Positions 32,785 to 41,391 of a stretch of 64,000 bases of DNA are shown here, piece by piece (the stretch's first letter is position 1; every line of letters begins with the position of its first letter). The position numbers were made by a program, and so were the translations under genes. The DNA is taken from positions 186,001 to 250,000 of the forward strand of contig NZ_RSEB01000005.1 in NCBI RefSeq assembly GCF_003933745.1. Reading direction: 5' to 3'. This stretch comes from Glycomyces terrestris (GTDB lineage: Bacteria > Actinomycetota > Actinomycetes > Mycobacteriales > Micromonosporaceae). Under the pieces are notes generated by a model. That model searched no databases and was not told the origin of the DNA. It worked only from the letters and a program-made list of their open reading frames with translations.

Positions 32785-35003
32785 GACGGCCTCCGGACGG
32801 TGAGGTGCTCGGGTTGGACGGGGACGCGGGTGAGCGGCAGACCGGTGGCGTCCCGGATGGCGGCGACGATCGCGGGGGTGGAGGAGAGGGTGGGGGGTTC
32901 GCCGGCGCCGCGGAGTCCGTAGGGGGCGTCGGGGTCGGCGTTTTCGACGATGCGCAGCCGCATCGGGGGCATGTCGAGGATGGTGGGGATGAGGTAGTCG
33001 GTGAAGGACGCGTTCGCGACGTGTCCGTCCCGGGTGATGATCTCCTCCATGACGGCGAGGCCGAGTCCTTGGGCGGTGCCGCCGTGGATCTGGCCTTCGA
33101 GGGCGACGGGGTTGAGGATCGTGCCGACGTCCTGGACGCAGGTGAGGTCGACGACTTTGACGAGGCCGAGTTCGACGTCGACGTCGACGGTGGCGCGGTG
33201 GACGCAGAGGGCGAGCTGGACGTGGCTCTCGCCTTGGCCGGTGACGGGGTCCATGGGTTTGGTGGCGCGGTGGCGGAAGACGCGGACGGCTTCGATGGGG
33301 CCGTCGGCGAGGTCGCGGTCGTGCCAGAGTTCGCGGACGGCTTCGCAGGCGGCTTTGACGGCGCCGCCGGTCATGTAGGACTGGCGGGACGCGGAGGAGG
33401 ACCCGGCGGAGCCGGCCTTGGTGTCGTTGGGGAGCAGGACGACGTGGCGGATGCCGAGTTCGGTGCGGGCGATCTGCTGCTGGAGGTTCCAGTGGCCCTG
33501 GCCGACTTCGGCGGCGGCGGTGTGGACGTAGGCGACGGGTTCGCCGTCGTGCTCGGGGCCGCCGAGTTCGAGGCGGACGCGGGCGGTCGAGTAGTCGTCG
33601 AAGCCTTCGGAGTAGCAGATGTTCTTGAGGCCGACGCCGTAGCCGACGCCGCGGCGCACGCCTTCGCCGTGGGTGGTGTTGCCGGTGCCGCCGGGGAGGT
33701 CGACGATGTCGCGGCCGGCGGGGACGGGCGGGACGGGGAGGTCGGCGAAGCGGTCGATGAGGTCGCGCAGCGGGGAGAACGGGGCGCCGGCGGCGGCCTT
33801 GTCGGGGTCGACGGCGTCGACGACCTGGCCGGTGATGAGCTGGTCGCCTTGGGCGAGGGCGTTGCGGCGGCGGATCTCGAGGGGGTCGAGGCCGAGGGCG
33901 TCGGCGAGGGCGTCCATCTGGGACTCGTACGCGAAGCAGGTCTGGACGCCGCCGAAGCCGCGCATCGCGCCGCACGGCGGGTTGTTGGTGCGGGCGCCCC
34001 ACGCGTCGATGCTGACGTGCTCGACGTTGTAGGGGCCGACGGCGAGCGAGGCGGCGTTGCCGACGACGGCCTCGGTGGTGGAGGCGTAGGCGCCGCCGTC
34101 GAGGACGATGTGCGCCTTGACGTAGACGAGGCGGCCGTCGGCGTCGGCGCCGTGCTCGTAGCGCATGCGGGCGGGGTGGCGGTGGACGTGGCCGAGGAAG
34201 GACTCGGCGCGGTCGTACATCATCTTCACGGGCCGGCCGGTGCGCAGGGCGAGCATCGCCATGTGGATCTGGACGGAGAGGTCTTCGCGGGCGCCGAATG
34301 CGCCGCCGATCCCGGCCATGGTCAGGTGGATGCGGCCGGGTTCGAGGCCGAGGCAGGGCGCGATCTGGTCGAGGTCGGAGTGGAGCCACTGGGTGGCGAC
34401 GTGGAGGACGAGGCCGCCGTCGGGGGCGGGGACGGCGACGCCGGATTCGGGGCCGAGCGGCGCCTGGTCCTGCATGCCGACCTCGTATTCGCGGGCGACG
34501 ACGACGGCGGCCCGGGCGGTGTCGGGGTCGCCGACGCGCACGGGCTGGTACCGGAAGCAGTCGCCCGCGGCGACGGCTTCGCCCGCGTCGCAGCGGGGTT
34601 CGAGGATCTCGTAGTCGACGTCGATGAGGGCGGCGGCGCGGCGGGCGAGGTCGAGGGTGTCGGCGGCGATGATCGCGACGGCCTCGCCCTGGTAGTTCAC
34701 CTCGCCGGGGGCGAGGACGGGCTGGTCGGCCTCGATGAGTCCGTAGTGGAGCTTCCCGGGGACGTCGGCGGCGGTGAGCACGGCCGCGACGCCGGGGAGG
34801 GCGAGCGCCGGGCCGGTGTCGACGGAGCGGATGCGGGCCCTGGGGTGGGGGCTGCGGAGCGTGTGGCCCCACAGCATCCCGTCGAACGCGAGGTCGGAGG
34901 CGTAGTCGAACGCGCCGTTGACCTTCGCTTCGGCGTCGGGGCGGATCGGGGAGTGCCCGACCCCGCCGGCTGCCCAAGGGGTCGGAGTCGTGGGTTCAGG
35001 CAT
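32781..35003 (-). CDS. Xanthine dehydrogenase, molybdopterin-binding large subunit
   Basis: Xanthine dehydrogenase oxidises hypoxanthine and xanthine to urate. The 740-residue subunit has the two aldehyde/xanthine oxidase domains. DGAFDYASD-like N-terminal sequence leads to the a/b hammerhead, and GGIGGAFGARED, AMRGFGGVQ and EVGQGHWN hold cofactor contacts. The catalytic Glu is E702 in RGAGEPP near the C-terminus. It is 8 bases into the end of the 8-oxoguanine deaminase gene. Its [2Fe-2S] and FAD partners are encoded upstream at 36452-37695. Confidence 0.93.
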   Translation of the reverse strand: MPEPTTPTPWAAGGVGHSPIRPDAEAKVNGAFDYASDLAFDGMLWGHTLRSPHPRARIRSVDTGPALALPGVAAVLTAADVPGKLHYGLIEADQPVLAPGEVNYQGEAVAIIAADTLDLARRAAALIDVDYEILEPRCDAGEAVAAGDCFRYQPVRVGDPDTARAAVVVAREYEVGMQDQAPLGPESGVAVPAPDGGLVLHVATQWLHSDLDQIAPCLGLEPGRIHLTMAGIGGAFGAREDLSVQIHMAMLALRTGRPVKMMYDRAESFLGHVHRHPARMRYEHGADADGRLVYVKAHIVLDGGAYASTTEAVVGNAASLAVGPYNVEHVSIDAWGARTNNPPCGAMRGFGGVQTCFAYESQMDALADALGLDPLEIRRRNALAQGDQLITGQVVDAVDPDKAAAGAPFSPLRDLIDRFADLPVPPVPAGRDIVDLPGGTGNTTHGEGVRRGVGYGVGLKNICYSEGFDDYSTARVRLELGGPEHDGEPVAYVHTAAAEVGQGHWNLQQQIARTELGIRHVVLLPNDTKAGSAGSSSASRQSYMTGGAVKAACEAVRELWHDRDLADGPIEAVRVFRHRATKPMDPVTGQGESHVQLALCVHRATVDVDVELGLVKVVDLTCVQDVGTILNPVALEGQIHGGTAQGLGLAVMEEIITRDGHVANASFTDYLIPTILDMPPMRLRIVENADPDAPYGLRGAGEPPTLSSTPAIVAAIRDATGLPLTRVPVQPEHLTVRRPS

Positions 35004-36357
35004 CGCGGGCCTCCCTGAGGTCGGCGCTGGCGGCGGCGAGGTCCTTCGCGAGCGTCTCGGTGTCGGCGGTGCGCAGTTCGCCGTCGGCGACGACGGTCTC
35101 CCCGGCGACGGCGAGGAGCCGCAGGGGCGCGGCGGGTCCGAGGACGAGGGCGGTCACGGGGTCGGCGATGCCGGCGTGGCCGAGGCCGGTGAGGTCCCAC
35201 AGGGCGATGTCGCCCTGCTTGCCGGGTTCGAGGGACCCGATCTCGGCGCCGCGGCCGAGCACGTGCGCGCCTCCGGCGGTCGCGAGGCGCAGCGCGGTGC
35301 GCGCGTCCATGGCGTGCGGGCCGTGGAGCTGCCGCGCCGTGTAGACGGCCTGGCGCAGCTCCTCCCCCAGGTGGCCGGCCTCCTGGCTGGCGGCGCCGTC
35401 GACGCCGAGGCCGACCGGGATGCCGGCGGCGAGCATGCCGGGGACGTCGGCGAGGCCGGTGCCCAGGCGGGCGTTGGAGGACGGGCAGTGCGCGACGCCG
35501 GTGCCGGCCGCGCCGAGGCGGGCCCGGGCGCGGTCGTCGAGGTGCACGGCGTGGGCGAGCCACGCGTCGTCGGCGATCCAGCCGACCCTGTCCATGTACT
35601 CGACGGGGTCGCAGCCGTGGACCTCGGCACAGAACTCGGCCTCGTCCACGGTCTCGCACAGGTGCGTGTGGAGGCGCACGCCCTTGTCGCGGGCGAGCGC
35701 GGCCGACTGCTCGAGGAGCTCGGTCGAGACGGAGAACGGCGAGCACGGCGCGACCGAGATCCGCAGCATCGAGCCGGGCTCGGGGTCGTGGTGGCGGTCG
35801 ACGGCCGCGGCGGTCGCGGCGAGGGCGGCGTCGAGGTCCTCCACGATCCGGTCGGGCGGGAGGCCGCCGTCGGTGACGCCGCGGTCCATGGAGCCGCGGG
35901 CGAGCTGGAGCCGGACGCCGATCCGTGCGGCGGCCGCGACCTGCACGTCGACGAGCTCGGCGGCGAGGCCGCTCGGGTACACGTAGTGGTGGTCGGCGGC
36001 GGTGGTGCAGCCGGACAGGGCGAGCCAGGCGAGCCCGGCGGTGTTCGCGGCGGCCACGTGCCCGGGTCGGATGCGGCCCCAGACGGGGTAGAGGTCGACG
36101 AGCCATTCGAAGAGGGTGTGGTCGGTCGCGTGGCCGCGGGTGGCCCACTGGTAGAGGTGGTGGTGGGTGTTGACCAGGCCGGGGGTGGCGAGGCAGCCGG
36201 TCCCGTCGATGCGGCGGGCGCCGTCGACGCGCGGTGCGGGGCCGGGCCCGACGGCGGTGATCAGGCCGTCCTCGACCACGACGTGCCCGGTCGGGTGCTC
36301 GGTGCCGGCCGCGTCCACGGTCGCCACATAGGTGTTCTCGATCACGACCGCGCTCAT
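34996..36357 (-). CDS. 8-oxoguanine deaminase-type amidohydrolase
   Basis: The protein has 453 residues. The metal site is TPGLVNTHHHLYQWATRG (His pair), with later HTHLCET, AHAVHLDD and GLGVDGAASQE, which match the TrzN/guanine-deaminase-like subgroup that includes 8-oxoguanine deaminase. That enzyme turns 8-oxoguanine into urate and would feed the same pathway as xanthine dehydrogenase. ATG 36357 is the start. It lies between the small and large subunits of xanthine dehydrogenase and overlaps the latter. Confidence 0.82.
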   Translation of the reverse strand: MSAVVIENTYVATVDAAGTEHPTGHVVVEDGLITAVGPGPAPRVDGARRIDGTGCLATPGLVNTHHHLYQWATRGHATDHTLFEWLVDLYPVWGRIRPGHVAAANTAGLAWLALSGCTTAADHHYVYPSGLAAELVDVQVAAAARIGVRLQLARGSMDRGVTDGGLPPDRIVEDLDAALAATAAAVDRHHDPEPGSMLRISVAPCSPFSVSTELLEQSAALARDKGVRLHTHLCETVDEAEFCAEVHGCDPVEYMDRVGWIADDAWLAHAVHLDDRARARLGAAGTGVAHCPSSNARLGTGLADVPGMLAAGIPVGLGVDGAASQEAGHLGEELRQAVYTARQLHGPHAMDARTALRLATAGGAHVLGRGAEIGSLEPGKQGDIALWDLTGLGHAGIADPVTALVLGPAAPLRLLAVAGETVVADGELRTADTETLAKDLAAASADLREARDA

Positions 36358-36451
36358 TCGGCACGCTCCGGGGTCGGATTGTCACACCTGGTGGGCACGG
36401 TTGGGGCCTGCCTCGGAATGGATGTGGAAGGAGGTGCGGCGATGGAGTGAG

Positions 36452-36967
36452 TCATGGGCGATCACCCGCCATGGTCGCGGCGGCCGTGTGGACGGCGTCG
36501 ATGATCTTCTCGTACCCGGTGCAGCGGCACAGGTTCCCGGCGAGGGCCTCGCGGATGCGGGCGTCGGCCGGGTCCGGCTCGCGACGGAGGAGGTCGGCGA
36601 CGGCGACGAGGAGCCCGGGGGTGCAGAACCCGCACTGGACGGCTCCGCGCTGCACGAACGCGTCGCGCACCGGCCGCGGCACGGCCCCGACGACGGTCTG
36701 CACTTCGCGGCCTTCGCACTGCGCGGTCGCCACCAGGCACGCGCAGACGGGATCGCCGTCGAGGAGCACCGTGCAGGACCCGCACTCGCCCTGCTCGCAG
36801 GCGTTCTTCGCGCCGGTGAGGCCGAGCCGGTCGCGCAGCGTCGACAGCAGGCTCTCCCCGGGCCGGTCCACGTCGGCGGCGACCTCGGCGCCGTCGACGC
36901 GCATGGTCACGCGGATCGCGGTCACCGCCGCGGTCGCGGCGGCCGGGCCGGTTGCGGGCTGCGTCAT
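36452..36967 (-). CDS. Xanthine dehydrogenase, [2Fe-2S] subunit
   Basis: The 171-residue electron-transfer subunit has two clusters. C57, C62, C65 and C77 form the plant-ferredoxin type (CEQGECGSC plus the later CAC). The C-terminal cluster uses VQCGFCTPG and LCRCTGY. All eight ligands are present. A disordered 15-residue Ala/Pro start precedes the domain. The ATG at 36967 overlaps the FAD subunit stop by ATGA. Confidence 0.93.
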   Translation of the reverse strand: MTQPATGPAAATAAVTAIRVTMRVDGAEVAADVDRPGESLLSTLRDRLGLTGAKNACEQGECGSCTVLLDGDPVCACLVATAQCEGREVQTVVGAVPRPVRDAFVQRGAVQCGFCTPGLLVAVADLLRREPDPADARIREALAGNLCRCTGYEKIIDAVHTAAATMAGDRP

Positions 36968-37695
36968 CGGGGGCTCCTCTCGTGGGCGGCGGCCCAGACT
37001 CGGCGCAGGGCGCGGGCGGCGCAGACGGCGAGGGCGTGGCGGCGGTAGTCGGCGGTGCCGCGGACGTCGTCGATGGGGCGCGCGGCGGGGTCGAGCGCGA
37101 GGGCGAACGAGCAGACGGCGATGACCATCGCGTTGCGGGTGCCGACCTTCAGGAACTGCTGCGGGCCAGCGGCCTTCGGGACGGTCACGGCCGTGACGAG
37201 TTCGCCCGGCCGGAGCGCGGACCGCTTGGGGCCCAGGAAGAACTCGCCGATCGGGACGCGGCGCGCGCCCGCGGCGGAGGCGATCTCGACGGTCGCGCCG
37301 GTCGCGAGGAGCGGCGGGTGGCCGTCGCCGGCCGGGGACGCGGTGGCGAGGTTCCCGCCGAGGGTGCCGCGGTTGCGGATCTGCGGGGAGCCGACGGTGC
37401 GCGCGGCGGCGGCCAGGCCGGGGAGGACCGCGGCGAGCTCGGCGGTGATGCGCGCGTACGGGACGCCGGAGCCGATGCGGACCGCGTCGCCCTCGTCGGC
37501 CCACTCGCGCAGTTCGGCGACGCCGGTGAGGTCGAGCATCGCCTCGGGCCGGGCGAGCCGGTAGTTGACGGCGACCATGAGGTCGGTGCCGCCCGCGACC
37601 GGGACGGCCTCGGGGTGCTCGGCGAGGAGGCGCACGGCCTCGTCCACCGCCGCCGGGCGGTGGAAGGCGGGGCGGGCCGGGGCCGCGGTGCTCAT
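36964..37695 (-). CDS. Xanthine dehydrogenase FAD subunit with internal deletion
   Basis: The FAD-binding motif VPVAGGTDLMVAV (N-terminal) and RNRGTLGGNLATASPAGDG are present, so FAD binding looks intact. The product is only 243 residues; I recall related subunits as near 280-300. In the C-terminal domain the sequence jumps from FALALDP directly to AARPIDDVRGTADYRRH. In relatives these are separated by roughly 50 to 60 residues, which are absent here without frame loss. It is coupled to uricase upstream and the [2Fe-2S] subunit downstream by ATGA overlaps. Whether the enzyme still folds is open. Confidence 0.85.
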   Translation of the reverse strand: MSTAAPARPAFHRPAAVDEAVRLLAEHPEAVPVAGGTDLMVAVNYRLARPEAMLDLTGVAELREWADEGDAVRIGSGVPYARITAELAAVLPGLAAAARTVGSPQIRNRGTLGGNLATASPAGDGHPPLLATGATVEIASAAGARRVPIGEFFLGPKRSALRPGELVTAVTVPKAAGPQQFLKVGTRNAMVIAVCSFALALDPAARPIDDVRGTADYRRHALAVCAARALRRVWAAAHERSPR

Positions 37696-38537
37696 GGCGC
37701 CTCCCTTCGGACCGTGCCTTCGATGAGCCCGTAGGGGAGGTCCCCGGCCTGGAAGACGACGCCCGGGTTGTCGCGGCCGAGCGGGCCGAGGTCGAGCAGG
37801 TAGTGGTGCCGGTTCGGCAGGGACAGCCGCACTTCGCGGGCCTCGGGGACCGTCTTCAGTATGCGCTCGCCGACGGCGTAGAGGGTCTGTTGCAGCGAGA
37901 GCGAGTAGGTCCCGGCGAACGCGTCGAGCAGGGCGGCCCGGGCCGCCCGGAACGCCTCGTCGGGGTCGGCGGGCGCGGCCGCGTAGTCCCAGGCGGCCGT
38001 GACGGCCGTGGCGAGGATGCGGTCGTCGGTCTCGGGCAGCGTCGTGTACCCGTCGACGAGGAACCCGCTGAACTCGGAGTCGGTGGTGTTGAGCAGCAGC
38101 AGGTCCCGCACCCCCGCGGTCACCGACGCGGCCCCGTCGAAGCGCACCTCCGCGGTGCGCAGCTCGCCGCCCTCGCCGCGGGCGAAGGAGTGGTCGCCGA
38201 TGCGCGTCCACGGGTGCTCCTCGATCCGGACCCGGGCGTGCGCGACGGCCGGGACGGTCTCGACGAAGTGCCGGGCGAGGCGCTCGGCGAACGCCTCGAT
38301 CGCGCCGACGCCGTCGCGCGCGAACGCGTACACGGTGTTCTTCTGCGTGTCGGTGGGGAGCACGCCGGTGTTGTCGCCGCTGTAGTGCGTGGCGTCGAGG
38401 TCGCCGGCGAGCGCGGTGTGCACGGTCAGGTCGCGGATCGCGTGGCGCGCCGAGGCGCGGTCGACGTGGACGAGCCGGATGCCGGACTTGCCGTAGCTGT
38501 TGGGTCCCAGGGTGAACCCGGGCGCGGGTGCGTTCAT
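37692..38537 (-). CDS. uox: Uricase (urate oxidase)
   Basis: Uricase oxidises urate to 5-hydroxyisourate. The 281-residue protein has the two T-fold units. Family marks are NSYGKSGIRLV (Lys17), GDNTGVLPTDTQKNTVYAFA, SFARGEGGELRT, NTTDSEFSGF and RLSLPNRHHYLLDL. The end does not show a peroxisomal signal, as expected. It lies directly after the HIU hydrolase gene (no gap) and overlaps the FAD subunit by ATGA. Confidence 0.96.
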   Translation of the reverse strand: MNAPAPGFTLGPNSYGKSGIRLVHVDRASARHAIRDLTVHTALAGDLDATHYSGDNTGVLPTDTQKNTVYAFARDGVGAIEAFAERLARHFVETVPAVAHARVRIEEHPWTRIGDHSFARGEGGELRTAEVRFDGAASVTAGVRDLLLLNTTDSEFSGFLVDGYTTLPETDDRILATAVTAAWDYAAAPADPDEAFRAARAALLDAFAGTYSLSLQQTLYAVGERILKTVPEAREVRLSLPNRHHYLLDLGPLGRDNPGVVFQAGDLPYGLIEGTVRREAP

Positions 38538-38861
38538 CTAGCTGCCTCGGTACGTGGAGTAGGCGAAGGGGCTCAGCAGGAGCGGCACGTGGTGGTGCCC
38601 GTCGGCGACGAGGAAGGCGATCTCGACCTCCGGGTAGAAGGTGTCGGTGCCCTGCGCGGCGAACCAGTCGCCGGTGTCGAAGCGGAGCCGGTGGAGGCCG
38701 GGCGCGGTGTTCCAGCCGGCGACGCGGCCGTCGTCGTCGGTGCGGCCGGTGTGGACGACGGCGAACACGCCGTCGTCCTCGCGGCGCGCGAGCGTGAGGT
38801 GGACCCCGGCGGCGGGGCGGCCGGTGACGGCGTCGAGGACGTGCGAGGAGACGGTGCTCAC
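38538..38861 (-). CDS. hiuH: 5-Hydroxyisourate hydrolase (transthyretin-like)
   Basis: HIU hydrolase converts 5-hydroxyisourate to OHCU. The 107-residue protein has SSHVLDAVTGRPAAGV with the catalytic His, HRLRFDTGDWF, YPEVEIAF, and the diagnostic C-terminal tetrapeptide YRGS. A GTG start at 38861 overlaps the OHCU decarboxylase stop (GTGA), giving strict coupling of the two successive enzymes. Confidence 0.95.
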   Translation of the reverse strand: MSTVSSHVLDAVTGRPAAGVHLTLARREDDGVFAVVHTGRTDDDGRVAGWNTAPGLHRLRFDTGDWFAAQGTDTFYPEVEIAFLVADGHHHVPLLLSPFAYSTYRGS

Positions 38862-39508
38862 CGGGCCTCCCCGGGGGTCTCGGCGCCGAAGGCCTTGGCG
38901 AGGCGGAGCGCGACGATCCGGCGCAGCTCGGCGCGGGCCTCGGCGCGTTCGGTCGCGTCGTCGTTCGCGAGCCGCCGCCGGGCCTCGGCGAGGATCTCCT
39001 CGGCGGTGAGGCCGGTGGCGCAGATGAGGAAGACGCGGCCGAAGCGGCGCTCGTAGGCGGCGTTCGCCGCGGCGAGCTCGGCCTTGACGGCGTCGCCCGC
39101 GGTCATCGCGCGGGACTGCTCGCTCCGGGACCACTCGGCCTCCGTGCTCCCGGGCGGGGCCGCGGCCGGCCGGCCCGATCCGGCGGGTCGGCCGGCCCGT
39201 GCGGGCGCGTCCGCCGCTCCCGTCGCGCTCGGCCGGCCCGCGCCGGGCCGCGAGTCCGCCGGTGCGCCGGGCCCCGGCGTGCCTCCCGGCGGTCCTCCGA
39301 TGCGCGGGTGGGCGGCGTGGGCGACGGCGACCTCGGCGTCGTCGAGCTCGTCGAAGCCGGCCAGCGCGGCGGCCCGCAGCGCCGCGAACGTGCCGTAAGG
39401 CCGGCCGGTGGCGACCTTCTCGGCCCAGGCGCGCGAGGCGCAGCAGGCCGTGAGGACCCCCGTCGCGGTCTCGGGGTCCGCCGTGTCGAACCCTTCGAGC
39501 GTCCACAT
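38858..39508 (-). CDS. OHCU decarboxylase with Pro/Ala/Gly-rich insertion
   Basis: This 216-residue protein makes S-allantoin from OHCU. The catalytic His is in AHAAHPRIG and the catalytic Glu is in EWSRSEQ; the later RFGRVFLICATGLTAEEILA is typical. Between the two catalytic motifs lies an added run of about 45 residues rich in Pro, Gly, Ala and Arg, not seen in the family as I know it. ATG 39508 follows CGGAGG at a good spacing. It is the first gene of the upper purine operon. Confidence 0.88.
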   Translation of the reverse strand: MWTLEGFDTADPETATGVLTACCASRAWAEKVATGRPYGTFAALRAAALAGFDELDDAEVAVAHAAHPRIGGPPGGTPGPGAPADSRPGAGRPSATGAADAPARAGRPAGSGRPAAAPPGSTEAEWSRSEQSRAMTAGDAVKAELAAANAAYERRFGRVFLICATGLTAEEILAEARRRLANDDATERAEARAELRRIVALRLAKAFGAETPGEAR

Positions 39509-39773
39509 CGGCGCCTCCGTTCATGTCCGGTTCTCCGCGGTGTCCCCTCAGGGTCGCAAATTTGCCGCCGCGTCGGGCAATTGAAGCCGAAACGCGAGGC
39601 AGGGGGCATTGTCACCGGCTATGAAACCTTCGTTTCCCGGCCGTTAAATGCTGGAGGATCGTCCAAAGTCGGGTCTTGGGCGGGGTTATGGTGGCCGTAG
39701 GGCCGCGCGCACCTGACCGGCCCGCCACGCGTCCCGAACCCGCCTGCGAAGGCCGGACCCCCTGGGGGCCACC
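39509..39773. promoter_or_regulatory. Divergent control region between the purine operon and the PucR-type gene
   Basis: The 265 bp hold the promoters for two opposite units in a locally AT-richer stretch. A perfect 10-bp palindrome GCAAATTTGC lies at 39556-39565. GAAAC and GTTTC arms surround a 4-base centre at 39623-39636. A possible plus-strand -10 (TATGGT) is at 39687-39692. These are candidate sites for the PucR-type regulator; none is proven. Confidence 0.45.
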
Positions 39774-41312
39774 ATGCGACTCCGTTCACTGCTAGAGATG
39801 CCCGGGCTGGGGCTGACCCTGGTCTCCGGCCGCCACCATCTCGACCGGGAGGTGCGGTGGGTCGTGCCGACCGACCTGCGCGACCCGCGCCGGTATCTGT
39901 CGGGCGGGGAGCTGGTGCTCACCGGGATGATGTGGCGCCGGGCCGAACCGGACTCGGACGCGTTCGTGCGCAACCTGACCGCCGCCGGGGTGACCGCGCT
40001 CGGCGCGGGCGACCACCCCGAGTTCCACACGGTGCCCTCGGATCTGGTCGACGCGTGCCGGCGCCACGACCTGCCGCTGTTCGCCGTGGACGCCGACGTC
40101 GCGTTCGCCGAGATCACCGAGCGGATCGTGCAGCGCCTGTCGGCGGGCCGCTCCGGGGACCTCGCCTCGCTCCTGGACCGGCACCGGCGGCTCATCGCCG
40201 CCGACGGGATCGGGCAGATCCTCGAACTCATCGACCGCGAGCTGGGCATGGAGTGCCAGGTGCTGTCGCCGACGGGTCGGGCCCTGCGCGGGAGCCTGGA
40301 GCTCGGCGAGGAGGAGCGGGCCGCGATCGTCGCCCGCGCGCACGCCTCGGACCGCCTGCCGCAGAAGGTCACGCTCGACCGGCACCGCTGCTGCTCGGTG
40401 TTCGGCATCGGCTCCACCATCCACACCGGACGGTTCCTGGTCGTCGGGGACGACCACACGCGGTGGCCGCCGGAGCGCCGCCTCGTCGCCGAGCAGCTCT
40501 CGGCCCTGCTCATGCTCGAACTCGACGACCCGTCGCAGCGCCCCGCCCCGCACGTCGAGCTGGTGACGGCGCTGCGGGAGGGCCGCGTCGACGCGCACCT
40601 GCTGCGCTCGGCGGGCCTGCCCGCGGACGGCCCGGCGGTCGTGATCGCGGCGACCGGTGAACCGGAGGCGCTCAGGGAGGCCGTCGTCGCCGAGGCCCTC
40701 CAGTTCGACGCGGGCGCGGCCCGGGACCCGCTGCGGCCTCCGACGGCGGCGTGGGCGACCTGCGGCGGCGAGACCGTCGCGGTCCTCGCCGGTCCGGGCG
40801 CCGCGCCCGAGGAGCGCGGGCGGTTCTTGGCGTGGGCGCGGCGCTGCGCCGCCGTGCTCGCCGGGGCGCACCCGGGCGGGCCGGGCGCCGTCGGCGTCGG
40901 CATCGCCGACCCGGTCCGCTCCCCCGACGGGCTGCGCGGCGCCCTGGAGCAGGCCCGGCACACCGCCGCGCTCGCCCAGCCGCGGCCCGGCCGCATCGAG
41001 GTCGCCGAGCCCGACCACCTCGTCTCGCACCGGATGCTCCTGGCCGCCGTCCCGCCCGACGTCTCGCGGGCGTTCCGCACCCGCGTCCTGGACCCGCTCC
41101 TGGAGTACGACGCCCGGCACCGCTCCGACCTGCTGCCGACCCTCCGGCGCTTCCTCGAATGCGACGGCTCCTGGCGCCAGTGCGCCGTGAGCCTGCACGT
41201 CCACGTGAACACCGTCCGGTACCGCATGCGCCGCGTCGAGGAGCTCACCGGCCGCGACCTGCGCAATCCCCTCGACCGGATGGACCTCGCACTGGCGGTC
41301 AGCCTGGACTGA
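39774..41312 (+). CDS. pucR: PucR-family transcriptional regulator
   Basis: The protein has 512 residues. The N-terminal PUCR domain (about 1-125: MRLRSLLEMPGLGLTLVSG, REVRWVVPTDLRDP, YLSGGELVLTGMMW) is followed by a GGDEF-like middle and the C-terminal HTH_30 at about 445-510 (LHVHVNTVRYRMRRVEELTG). In Bacillus PucR controls purine catabolism in response to allantoin-type signals. ATG 39774 follows a G-rich run. Being divergent from the purine operon fits that role. Confidence 0.92.
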   Translation: MRLRSLLEMPGLGLTLVSGRHHLDREVRWVVPTDLRDPRRYLSGGELVLTGMMWRRAEPDSDAFVRNLTAAGVTALGAGDHPEFHTVPSDLVDACRRHDLPLFAVDADVAFAEITERIVQRLSAGRSGDLASLLDRHRRLIAADGIGQILELIDRELGMECQVLSPTGRALRGSLELGEEERAAIVARAHASDRLPQKVTLDRHRCCSVFGIGSTIHTGRFLVVGDDHTRWPPERRLVAEQLSALLMLELDDPSQRPAPHVELVTALREGRVDAHLLRSAGLPADGPAVVIAATGEPEALREAVVAEALQFDAGAARDPLRPPTAAWATCGGETVAVLAGPGAAPEERGRFLAWARRCAAVLAGAHPGGPGAVGVGIADPVRSPDGLRGALEQARHTAALAQPRPGRIEVAEPDHLVSHRMLLAAVPPDVSRAFRTRVLDPLLEYDARHRSDLLPTLRRFLECDGSWRQCAVSLHVHVNTVRYRMRRVEELTGRDLRNPLDRMDLALAVSLD

Positions 41313-41391
41313 CCGCCCCGCCGACGGGCGGCGCAGGGGGCGCCGCCGCAACCTCCGCCGCGAGGCGGACCATCGAAGGGGGATGCAGAAC

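Noticed and set aside
39752..39773. A short inverted repeat before the pucR start as an operator
   Set aside because: It is a simple C/G run (CCCCCTGGGGG) next to the ribosome site and more likely reflects the G-rich ribosome site.
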